DNA of 64,000 bases from contig NZ_JAOANW010000007.1 of NCBI RefSeq assembly GCF_026162365.1, forward strand, positions 248,001-312,000, read 5' to 3'. The position numbers were made by a program, and so were the translations under genes. This stretch comes from Nitratireductor luteus. Its GTDB lineage: Bacteria > Pseudomonadota > Alphaproteobacteria > Rhizobiales > Rhizobiaceae. The notes beneath the pieces are model-generated. The model was not told the DNA's origin, ran no database searches, and saw only the letters and a program-made list of their open reading frames with translations. This document shows positions 8,477 through 16,182 of this stretch, piece by piece; positions within the stretch are counted from its first letter, which is position 1; every line of letters begins with the position of its first letter.

Positions 8477-9259
8477 ATGAGCATGCCAAGAACAGCTGTC
8501 GTCACCGGTTCCACCTCCGGCATCGGGCTGGGCATCGCGCGGGCGCTGGCGGCATCGGGTTGCAATATCGTCCTGAATTCCTACACCGACACTGCCGGGG
8601 ACCGGGATCTGGCCGCGAGCCTTGCGGCCGAACATGAAGTGCAGGCCATCTACATCGCGGCCGACATGGCACAGGCATCTGCCTGCCGGAAGCTGGTGGA
8701 TACGGCCTGTGCTCAGTTCGGCACCGTCGACATCGTGGTCAACAATGCAGGCATCCAGCATGTCGCTGCAATTGAGGATTTCCCACCGGAGAAATGGGAC
8801 GCCATCCTGGCGATCAACCTTTCCTCCGCCTTCCACACCATCGCCGCCGCCATCCCCCACATGAAGAAGAATGGCGGCGGGCGCATCGTCAACATCGCCT
8901 CGGCTCACGGCCTGCGCGCCTCGCCCTTCAAATCCGCCTATGTGGCAGCCAAGCACGGCATGGTCGGTCTCACGAAAACGGTTGCGCTTGAACTGGCCGA
9001 GCATGGCATTACCTGCAACGCGATCTGCCCTGGCTACGTGCTGACGCCGCTGGTGGAAGCGCAGATTCCCGACCAGATGAAAGCGCATGGGATGGATCGC
9101 GATACCGTGGTGCGCGAGGTGATGCTCGCGAAGCAGCCAACGCGAGAGTTCGCGACTGTCGAACAGCTTGGAGAGACGGTTGCCTTTCTATGCTCACCCG
9201 CGGCCGCGCAGATCACCGGGACCACGATATCCGTCGATGGGGGATGGACTGCGCAATAG
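8477..9259 (+). CDS. bdhA: D-3-hydroxybutyrate dehydrogenase (short-chain dehydrogenase)
   Basis: 260 residues. It has the NAD-binding TGSTSGIGLGIA motif, NNAGIQ, and a catalytic Ser-Tyr-Lys arrangement in NIASAHG and YVAAKHG, then GYVLTPLVEAQIP, which is typical of 3-hydroxybutyrate dehydrogenases. The enzyme interconverts 3-hydroxybutyrate and acetoacetate with NAD in polyhydroxybutyrate turnover and ketone-body use. GGGAGA lies before the ATG. The gene converges on a TetR regulator with only 26 bases between stops. The assignment within the SDR superfamily is good because of the substrate-loop sequence, though not absolute. Confidence 0.88.
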   Translation: MSMPRTAVVTGSTSGIGLGIARALAASGCNIVLNSYTDTAGDRDLAASLAAEHEVQAIYIAADMAQASACRKLVDTACAQFGTVDIVVNNAGIQHVAAIEDFPPEKWDAILAINLSSAFHTIAAAIPHMKKNGGGRIVNIASAHGLRASPFKSAYVAAKHGMVGLTKTVALELAEHGITCNAICPGYVLTPLVEAQIPDQMKAHGMDRDTVVREVMLAKQPTREFATVEQLGETVAFLCSPAAAQITGTTISVDGGWTAQ

Positions 9260-9285
9260 GGCGCGCTATATGTCGGTTTCCGGTT

Positions 9286-9903
9286 TCAGATCCTCGAAAC
9301 GGCGAGGCCGATGAGACGCACCATGCGGCCAACCGCTTCTTCGCCGCCCTTTCCGCAAATCCCGCGCATCCGCATGCCCTCGAGCAGGTCGAACAGCATC
9401 GCGGCCAGTTCGCCGGCAGGCATGTCCGCCGCCTCCAAATCTGCTCCCTTTCTTGCGGCCTCCTCGGCGATGGCGTTCGCGAGCAGACCGATAAGGCACT
9501 CCCGCCACTCGGCGACGATATCGGCGGCGATCCTGTGCTCGACATCGATCAGTTCTTCGCCATGCGGGGAAGCGTCCACCAGGCGCGTGAGGCGAAACAC
9601 GGCTCTGTCCAACGCCTTGATCAAGCGTTCGCTGAGTGTGCCGCCCTCCTTGAGCGCCTCTTCCGCCTGCGCGCGGGACTGCTCCAGCAAGGTTACTCCG
9701 ACGGCGCGGAAAATGTCGGCCTTGTTGCGGAAGAGCAGATAGAGGGCGGGCCTGGATACGCCGACGGCGCGTGCGATGTCGTCCATCGTCGTGCGCGAGA
9801 AGCCATAGGCGAGGAACACCTCCAGGGCTTCATGGACGATGCGCTCGCGTTTCGGGTCCACCTCGTTATCTTCTTTTTTGCTTTTTGTGTTCATGATCGG
9901 CAT
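9286..9903 (-). CDS. TetR-family repressor, probable regulator of the divergent RND pump
   Basis: 205 residues. The N-terminal helix-turn-helix is clear: KRERIVHEALEVFLAYGF, then TTMDDIARAVGVSRPALY and LLFRNKADIF. The C-terminal ligand domain is not classifiable. The ATG at 9903 or an internal ATG at 9894 could serve as start; neither has a strong ribosome-binding site. A 25-bp inverted repeat lies 10 bases upstream (9913-9937), and an RND membrane-fusion/pump pair diverges from it, the common arrangement for an autoregulated efflux repressor. Confidence 0.88.
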   Translation of the reverse strand: MPIMNTKSKKEDNEVDPKRERIVHEALEVFLAYGFSRTTMDDIARAVGVSRPALYLLFRNKADIFRAVGVTLLEQSRAQAEEALKEGGTLSERLIKALDRAVFRLTRLVDASPHGEELIDVEHRIAADIVAEWRECLIGLLANAIAEEAARKGADLEAADMPAGELAAMLFDLLEGMRMRGICGKGGEEAVGRMVRLIGLAVSRI

Positions 9904-9912
9904 AAAGCGTTG

Positions 9913-9937
9913 TTGACAAAATGACGAAATTTGTCAA
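9913..9937. promoter_or_regulatory. Inverted-repeat operator for the TetR regulator
   Basis: TTGACAAA (9913-9920) and TTTGTCAA (9930-9937) form perfect 8-base arms around a 9-base spacer. The site lies just upstream of the repressor gene and on the side facing the divergent efflux genes. The size and symmetry suit a TetR-family dimer. Binding is inferred. Confidence 0.65.
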
Positions 9938-10181
9938 TGTGTCGCCGCCTGGAAATGCTCGTTTACAGCATGATCCGGGAGGGCGATGCTTGCATGCAAA
10001 TGGCCTCTTGACACAAGGCTGTCAGGAGGAAAGGCCTGTATGCCTTTTTTGCAGCGCAGAAACGCGTTAGTAGTATCGAGCGGCGGTATGCGCTTTTTTG
10101 GCGAGTTTGAATCAGCCGTCCCTCGACACCATATCGGTTCGGACTTGCCGCTTTGGGCGGTCCAGCACACTGGAAATAGAT

Positions 10182-11321
10182 ATGCCCAAGATCAAGTTCC
10201 ACAAGATCGCAGCCGTGCTTGTGCTTATCGCCACGGCCGCCTGGATAGCCACCGGAAAATTCTCATCGGTGGGCAGCGCAAGCCAGGAGGCGGAAGCCCG
10301 GCAGGAAGAAGCGGCGCCCGAGCGGCCGGCTGAGCTGAAAACGGTCCGGGTGGCTGCGCCCCCACGCCTTCAGCATTCCCGTACCATTCACGTTTCCGGT
10401 CAGACGGCCGCCGACAAGCGAGCCGTGCTGGCCGCCCGTTCCGGCGGCGTCATCCAGGAACTTGCGGTTGAGAAAGGCACCCAGGTGGCCAAGGGCGACC
10501 TGATCCTTCGCCTTGAAAGCGAGGGCAAGGAATCAGCCGTCGAATCGGCCAGGCAGGCTCTCACGCAGCGCCAGGCCGAGGCCGAAGCCGCCGAGAGGCT
10601 GGCAGAATCCGGCAACATCGCGCGCCTTCAACTGGACAGCGCCCGCTCCGCCCTCGCCAGCGCTCGTTCGGCGCTTGAGACCGCCCAGGCCGAGCTCGAC
10701 CGGGTGATGGTGCGTGCGCCGTTTGCCGGGTTGATCGATTCCGTTCCTGTGGAACAGGGCAGCGCGATCATGCAGGGCGCCGAAGTCGCGACACTGCTGA
10801 AGCTCGATCCAGTCATCGCAAAAGGTGAAGTCAGCGAGCGCGATCTCGGCACCGTCAATATCGGCGACAAGGCCGAAGTCCGCCTCGCCAATGGCGAAAT
10901 GATCGAAGGCACCGTCCGTTACATCAGCCGCGAGGCCTCCCCCCAGACGCGCACCTACGGCGTTGAGGTCGCAATACCCAACCCCGATGGCAAGATTCCG
11001 GCAGGCATGACGGCGGAGATCGAAATTCGCGCAGAAACGGTGGAGACCGTTGCCTTGCCGCGTTCGGTGGTCACGCTCAACGAGGCCGGCGATCTTGGCG
11101 TGCGCACCGTCGACGCGAACAACGAGGTCGCATTCCACCGGATCGACATCGTCGACGATACGCCCGAAGCGCTTTATCTGGCCGGCATTCCCGCCGACGC
11201 CCGGGTCATCGTGGCCGGGCAGGATCTCGTCACCGAGGGTGAAAAGGTTAATGCCGTCAAAGCCGATGAAAACCTGATCCGCGATCTCGCCGGGTCGGTC
11301 ATCGGCAAAACGGTACAATAG
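10182..11321 (+). CDS. RND efflux periplasmic adaptor (membrane fusion protein, HlyD/AcrA type)
   Basis: 379 residues. A single N-terminal hydrophobic anchor (IAAVLVLIATAAWIATG) is followed by a split lipoyl domain (AARSGGVIQELAVEKGTQVAKGD and APFAGLIDSVPVEQGSAI) around a coiled-coil hairpin rich in Ala, Glu and Arg, then the beta-barrel domain. The ATG at 10182 is chosen because the membrane anchor starts shortly after it; the open frame reaches back to 10098 without sense as a signal. It would bridge the RND pump to an outer-membrane channel. The pump gene starts 15 bases after its stop. No outer-membrane factor gene is present next to it. Confidence 0.92.
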   Translation: MPKIKFHKIAAVLVLIATAAWIATGKFSSVGSASQEAEARQEEAAPERPAELKTVRVAAPPRLQHSRTIHVSGQTAADKRAVLAARSGGVIQELAVEKGTQVAKGDLILRLESEGKESAVESARQALTQRQAEAEAAERLAESGNIARLQLDSARSALASARSALETAQAELDRVMVRAPFAGLIDSVPVEQGSAIMQGAEVATLLKLDPVIAKGEVSERDLGTVNIGDKAEVRLANGEMIEGTVRYISREASPQTRTYGVEVAIPNPDGKIPAGMTAEIEIRAETVETVALPRSVVTLNEAGDLGVRTVDANNEVAFHRIDIVDDTPEALYLAGIPADARVIVAGQDLVTEGEKVNAVKADENLIRDLAGSVIGKTVQ

Positions 11322-11335
11322 GACCAGTCTGACCG

Positions 11336-14300
11336 ATGGATATCGTTCGCCTAGCCATCAAGAACGCGCGGCTCACGCTCTCGATCTTGCTCTTCTTCGT
11401 GGTGGCTGGTGCGCTGGCCTATCAGAGCATCCCCAAGGAGGCCGAGCCGGATGTTCCGATACCGATCATCTATGTGAGCCTGAGCTATCAGGGCATTTCG
11501 CCGGAGGATTCCGAGCGCCTGCTCCTGCGGCCTATTGAGACTGCGCTGAAGGGTCTGGAAGGCGTCAAGGAAATGCGCTCCTCCGCCTATGAGGGCGGCG
11601 GCTTCGTGCTGGTGGAATTCCAGGCCGGATACGACTTTTCCAATGCCATCGAGGATGTACGGGCAAAGGTTTCCGACGCTGAGCGCGATCTGCCGTCAGG
11701 GGCGGACGAACCCTCGGTCGTCGAGGTCAACATTTCGGAATTCCCCATCCTCGTCGTCACGCTTTCAGGCCAGTTGCCCGAGAGGGTCCTGACGACCGCG
11801 GCCCGCAACCTGCGTGACCGCATCGAGGAGATTCCGGGCGTTTTGGAGGGCGCGCTGCAGGGCGCGCGAGACGAATTGGTCGAGATCATCATCGATCCGG
11901 TCAAGCTGTCGTCCTACGGCCTGGAGCTCGACCAGCTCATCAATGGCGTCAACGCCTCCAACAGCCTCGTTGCCGCCGGTGCTCTCAAGGGCGAGGAAGG
12001 CCGCTATGCGGTCAAGGTGCCTTCGCTTATTGAGAATGTCGAGGATGTGGCCAATCTGCCCGTCGTCGCAACCGATGACGCCGTGGTGCGCGCCCGCGAC
12101 CTTGCGACAGTCCGCTCCACCTTCACGGATGCCGAGACGATCACCCGGCTGGACGGCCAGAACGCCATTGCGATCGAGGTCAAGAAGCGCGTCGGCTCCA
12201 ACCTCGTGGAGACCGTCGATGCGGTGAAGGCGGCGGCCGAAGATTTCGCCGCCAGCATGCCGGCCGACGTGAATGTGACGTACAGCCAGGACAAGTCGGT
12301 GATGATCCGCGACATGCTGTCGGATCTGCAGAACCACGTTCTGATCGCTATCATCCTTGTGTTCATCGTCGTCCTCTATACCCTGTCCGGCCGCGCCTCG
12401 CTGCTCATCGGCCTGGCCGTTCCGGCTTCCTTCCTGATGGGTATCTATGCCCTGTCTCTGGCTGGCTATACGGTCAACATGGTGGTGCTGTTCAGCCTCA
12501 TCCTGGCGGTGGGCATGCTGGTCGACGACGCCATCATCGTTACCGAATTCGCCGAACGGCGCATGACCGAGGGCATGCCCAAGGCTCAGGCCTTCGAGCT
12601 TGCCGCAAAACGCATGGCAGGACCGGTGATCGCCGCGACGATGACGCGCATAGCCGCGTTCTCGCCGCTTCTGTTCTGGCCGGGCATCGTCGGCGAGTTC
12701 ATGAAATATCTGCCGATAACGCTGATCGTGACGCTGGCGGCGTCCATGCTCTATGCACTGATCTTCACGCCGACGCTGGGAGCGCTGATCGCCAAGGCGC
12801 ATGTCGAGGAGAAGCCCAAGCCCGATGGCTGGTATCTCAACTTCGTCAAGCAGGCCATCCGCTTCCCCAAGACGGTACTCCTGCTCACCATCGCGCTTCT
12901 GGTCGGCGTTCAGTTCGCCTATTCGAAATACGGCGCCGGCGTCGAATTCTTCCCCGACGTGGAACCCGAATACGGCCTGATGTATGTCCATGCCCGCGGC
13001 AATCTCTCGCTCGAAGAGATGGACCGCCTCGTGCGCCCGGCGGAGCAGAAGCTCATAGGCTGGCCGGGAATCGAATCCGTCTACACCCGTGTCGGCCAAA
13101 CGCGCGGCGGCGGCGAGGATATCGACGAGGATGTCATCGGCGTCATTCAGTACGAATTCATCGATTGGCGCGAGCGCAAGCCCGCCAGCGAGATACTGAG
13201 CGATCTGCGCGCCGAAATGGCGGAGATGCCGGGCGTCGAGATCGAGGTGCGCGTTCCCGAGGGCGGACCGCCGACGGGTCAGCCGATCCAGGTCCAGCTT
13301 TCGGCGGCAAACCCCGCCAATCTGAACGAGCAGGCCAGCCAGGTCGCCAAGCAGCTTGCCGAGATAGACGGCGTCATCGACATCTCGGACGGCCTGCCGC
13401 CACCCGGCATTGACTGGGCCATCCGGGTCGACCGGGCCAAGGCCGCCCAGTACGGCATCAGCCCCACTTCGGTAGGTACGGTCGTCCAACTCGTCACCAA
13501 CGGGCTGAAGCTGTCCGAATACCGCCCCGCCGGCGTCGACGATGCCGTCGACATCCGCCTGCGGTTGCCGGAGGACCGGCGCACGCTCTCGACACTGGAT
13601 CAGTTGCGTGTGCAGACCTCCCAGGGGCCCGTCCCGATCTCCAACTTCGTCGTGCGCGAACCGGAGCGCAGCACGGGCATCCTCAACCGCATCGATGCGC
13701 AGCGCACGATCACCGTCACGGCGAACGTCGCCAGCAACTTCCAGGTTTCGGAAGTCCAGGCCAATGTGACCTCGATGCTTGAGGGGATGGACTTCGGCGC
13801 CACCCGCTGGAAACTGGCCGGATCGAGCGAGGAAAGCGACGAAGCCGCCGCTTTCCTCAGCAAGGCGTTCGGTGCGGCCATCTTCCTGATCTTCGTCGTG
13901 CTGCTGGCGCAGTTCAACAAGTTCACCAGTGTGTTCCTGGTGCTGATGACAGTCGTCATGGCCACCATCGGCGTGTTCCTGGGGCTGCTGTTGACGGGTC
14001 AACCCTTCGGCATCGTCATGTCGGGCATCGGCGTAATCGCGCTGGCGGGCGTGGTCGTGAACAACAACATCGTTCTCATCGACACCTATGACCGCCTGCG
14101 CTCCGAAGGCATGCACAAGCGCGATGCGATCCTGCAGACCTGTCGTGAGAGGGCCCGCCCCGTCTTGCTGACGGCCATATCGGCCATCTTGGGCGTGCTG
14201 CCGATTGCTTTCGGTCTCGGTCTGGAACTGTTCAGCCGCGAGGTGACCCTCGGCGCGCCGTCCACCCAGTGGTGGATCTCGTTGTCGAGCGCCATCGTCT

Positions 14301-14500
14301 ATGGCCTGACCTTCGCGACGATCCTGACGCTGATCGTCACGCCCTCTGCGTTGATGGTTTTCACCCGCGAGAATCGGGTCGCCGGGGAAGAGCGCCGCAG
14401 CATCCTGAATCGTCTCTTCCGCAGAAAATCGCAGAAGAAGGCCGATAATGACGGCCAGGCCGACGATGGATTGAGCGGCTTCCCTAAAGCTGCGGAATAG
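11336..14500 (+). CDS. RND efflux pump inner-membrane transporter (AcrB/HAE-type)
   Basis: 1054 residues, full length for the family. The N-terminal membrane segment (LTLSILLFFVVAGALAY) is followed by a large periplasmic porter domain, then the first transmembrane bundle containing LAVGMLVDDAIIVTEF, with the paired aspartates used in proton coupling. A second porter domain follows, and then a second bundle with GVVVNNNIVLIDTY. It exports drugs or other amphiphiles using proton motive force, in complex with the preceding adaptor. Expression is probably repressed by the divergent TetR protein. The substrate is not predictable. Confidence 0.94.
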   Translation: MDIVRLAIKNARLTLSILLFFVVAGALAYQSIPKEAEPDVPIPIIYVSLSYQGISPEDSERLLLRPIETALKGLEGVKEMRSSAYEGGGFVLVEFQAGYDFSNAIEDVRAKVSDAERDLPSGADEPSVVEVNISEFPILVVTLSGQLPERVLTTAARNLRDRIEEIPGVLEGALQGARDELVEIIIDPVKLSSYGLELDQLINGVNASNSLVAAGALKGEEGRYAVKVPSLIENVEDVANLPVVATDDAVVRARDLATVRSTFTDAETITRLDGQNAIAIEVKKRVGSNLVETVDAVKAAAEDFAASMPADVNVTYSQDKSVMIRDMLSDLQNHVLIAIILVFIVVLYTLSGRASLLIGLAVPASFLMGIYALSLAGYTVNMVVLFSLILAVGMLVDDAIIVTEFAERRMTEGMPKAQAFELAAKRMAGPVIAATMTRIAAFSPLLFWPGIVGEFMKYLPITLIVTLAASMLYALIFTPTLGALIAKAHVEEKPKPDGWYLNFVKQAIRFPKTVLLLTIALLVGVQFAYSKYGAGVEFFPDVEPEYGLMYVHARGNLSLEEMDRLVRPAEQKLIGWPGIESVYTRVGQTRGGGEDIDEDVIGVIQYEFIDWRERKPASEILSDLRAEMAEMPGVEIEVRVPEGGPPTGQPIQVQLSAANPANLNEQASQVAKQLAEIDGVIDISDGLPPPGIDWAIRVDRAKAAQYGISPTSVGTVVQLVTNGLKLSEYRPAGVDDAVDIRLRLPEDRRTLSTLDQLRVQTSQGPVPISNFVVREPERSTGILNRIDAQRTITVTANVASNFQVSEVQANVTSMLEGMDFGATRWKLAGSSEESDEAAAFLSKAFGAAIFLIFVVLLAQFNKFTSVFLVLMTVVMATIGVFLGLLLTGQPFGIVMSGIGVIALAGVVVNNNIVLIDTYDRLRSEGMHKRDAILQTCRERARPVLLTAISAILGVLPIAFGLGLELFSREVTLGAPSTQWWISLSSAIVYGLTFATILTLIVTPSALMVFTRENRVAGEERRSILNRLFRRKSQKKADNDGQADDGLSGFPKAAE

Positions 14501-14616
14501 TACACGTCGGCATTTGCCGACAGGGGCTCACCCGGAGCCCACGGTGCACAAGAACGCGAAGCTGAAGCTTCCCTGGACCGTCCCAATGGTCGCAGGGGAG
14601 CTCCAGTCCCGTGGCT

Positions 14617-14642
14617 GGAACCTGCCGCATGCAACGTGCGTT
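14617..14642 (+). promoter_or_regulatory. EcfG-type promoter before the DUF3309 gene
   Basis: GGAAC (14617-14621) and CGTT (14639-14642) are spaced by 17 bases, matching the alphaproteobacterial general stress sigma consensus. The DUF3309 start codon follows 36 bases downstream. The rest of the 14501-14677 gap shows only a small GTCGGCA/TGCCGAC hairpin at 14506-14521. Confidence 0.65.
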
Positions 14643-14677
14643 AGAGATGTTATCGCTTCACAACGAAGGATACGACC

Positions 14678-14836
14678 ATGACACTGGGCACAATTCTCAT
14701 CATCATTCTTATTCTGCTCTTGATCGGCGCCATCCCTGCTTGGCCATATTCCGGCAGCTGGGGTTATGGGCCCTCGGGCATCCTGGGCGTGATTCTCGTT
14801 GTCGTGCTCATCCTGGTATTGCTCGGTCGAATATGA
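14678..14836 (+). CDS. DUF3309 family small membrane protein
   Basis: 52 residues, easily missed because of its size. It begins MTLGTILIIILILLLIGAIP, then WPYSGSWGYGPSGILG and a second hydrophobic stretch ending LVLLGRI. Two membrane helices around a Trp/Gly/Tyr-rich turn with SWGYGPSG are the signature of DUF3309. GAAGGA lies before the ATG at good spacing. The family is common in Alpha- and Betaproteobacteria and has no assigned biochemical role. The EcfG-type promoter upstream suggests stress induction. Confidence 0.85.
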   Translation: MTLGTILIIILILLLIGAIPAWPYSGSWGYGPSGILGVILVVVLILVLLGRI

Positions 14837-14866
14837 CGGCTTCACCAGGCAGTCGTGCTGGATTGC

Positions 14867-16030
14867 TTATGCGGGCTGCGCCGCGATCGTATCAGCGGGC
14901 CGAACCATGCCCGCCATCATCACGACGAGCGCCAGCAGGCCTGACAGACCCATGAAGATCGGCGCAAACCCCGTCCGTTCGGCAACGAAGCCGATCAGCG
15001 AGGGGGCCACGAGCATGCCGGAATAGCCGATTGTGGTGGCAACGCTCATGCCGGCGCTCGAAGAGATGCCCGGCTGGTTGCCCGCCGCAGAAAAGGCGAT
15101 GGGCACCATATTGGCAATGCCCAGCCCGGTGAGTGCAAAGGCGATGATTGCGATACCCTCGCTGGGCGCGATGCCCGCGCCCAGCAGGCCCAGAACGGCT
15201 ATCGCTCCGGAAAGCCGCATGGTCTGCACCGCGCCGAACCTGTTTCGCACCCCGTCTCCTAGAAACCGCATCGCCGCCATGGCGCCCGAAAATGCCGTGA
15301 AGGCAAGGCTGGCGGAGGCAATGCCCGCGCCCATCTCCTGGCGCATGTAGAGCGCCGCCCAGTCCAGCACGGCTCCTTCGGGCGCCATGCAGAAAAGCGC
15401 GATCAACCCCGTGGCATAGACCATCGGGCTGCGCGGCAGACCGCGCTTTTGCCCATGCTCCAACACGGGCCGGCGTTCGGCTATCAGATGGGGAAGCGCG
15501 ACCGCCACGAGAATGAGCGCAAAGGCGGTGACCGCGCCGGCGTGCGCGACATGGCCGAACTTCTCCACGGCAAGGCCGCCCACACCGGCACCCGCGAAGC
15601 CGCCAAGGCTCCAGAACCCGTGTGACGAAGACATGATGGCGCGGCCCAGCCTGCGCTCGACGACGACGGCGTTGGCATTCATCGAGACATCCATCGCGCC
15701 CAGCATCGCCCCAAAAACGATGAGCGCCAGCGCCAGCGCGGGCATGCTGCCGGCAAGTGCGACGCCAATCAGAGACGAGGCGCACAGGACGCCCGCCACC
15801 CGAAGCACGGGCCGCGTGCCGAATCGACTGATCAGATAGCCGCAAGTCGGCATTGCCGCGACCGCGCCCAGGCCGAAAACCAGGATGAGCAGCCCCAACA
15901 TCGTCTCGCTCAGCGAAAAGCGCGAGGCGACCACCGGGATTTGCGGTGCCCAGCTACCGACCATGAAGCCGTTCACGAAGAAGTAGGTCGCGGTCGCCCA
16001 GCGGCCCCGCAGGGCATCGCGTTCAGCCAT
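14867..16030 (-). CDS. MFS transporter (YbjJ/FucP-like)
   Basis: 387 residues with about twelve hydrophobic segments. The start shows WATATYFFVNGFMVGSWAPQIP, and residues near 110-130 show LGAMDVSMNANAVVVERRLG and SSSHGFWSLGGFAGAG, which are typical of YbjJ-like major facilitator proteins. I start at the ATG at 16028-16030 because GAGGA lies 5 bases upstream; another ATG four codons earlier is possible. The substrate is unknown. A 12-bp palindrome at 16069-16080 lies just upstream and may bind a LacI-type regulator not encoded here. Confidence 0.85.
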   Translation of the reverse strand: MAERDALRGRWATATYFFVNGFMVGSWAPQIPVVASRFSLSETMLGLLILVFGLGAVAAMPTCGYLISRFGTRPVLRVAGVLCASSLIGVALAGSMPALALALIVFGAMLGAMDVSMNANAVVVERRLGRAIMSSSHGFWSLGGFAGAGVGGLAVEKFGHVAHAGAVTAFALILVAVALPHLIAERRPVLEHGQKRGLPRSPMVYATGLIALFCMAPEGAVLDWAALYMRQEMGAGIASASLAFTAFSGAMAAMRFLGDGVRNRFGAVQTMRLSGAIAVLGLLGAGIAPSEGIAIIAFALTGLGIANMVPIAFSAAGNQPGISSSAGMSVATTIGYSGMLVAPSLIGFVAERTGFAPIFMGLSGLLALVVMMAGMVRPADTIAAQPA

Positions 16031-16068
16031 TCGATTCCTCATGCGTCAGAGCGGATGGGACTTGCTAC

Positions 16069-16080
16069 TAAATCGATTTA
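16069..16080. promoter_or_regulatory. Candidate LacI-type operator upstream of the MFS gene
   Basis: TAAATCGATTTA is a perfect 12-base palindrome with a central CG, the symmetry common to LacI-family operators. It lies 39 bases before the MFS start codon. No LacI regulator is encoded in the window, so the binding protein is unknown. Confidence 0.35.
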
Positions 16081-16182
16081 ATACCCCATCCTACCAACGC
16101 CGGCTTGTGCCAGTGGTGGCCTGATTGTCTACCAGCCCACCAGAGATAGGAGGGGCAGGAGCGGAAACTGCGCTGCGCCTGC

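Noticed and set aside
11765-14116. 783-codon open frame opposite the RND pump
   Set aside because: Antisense shadow of a well-supported transporter; Asp/His/Arg-rich sequence with no recognisable motif.
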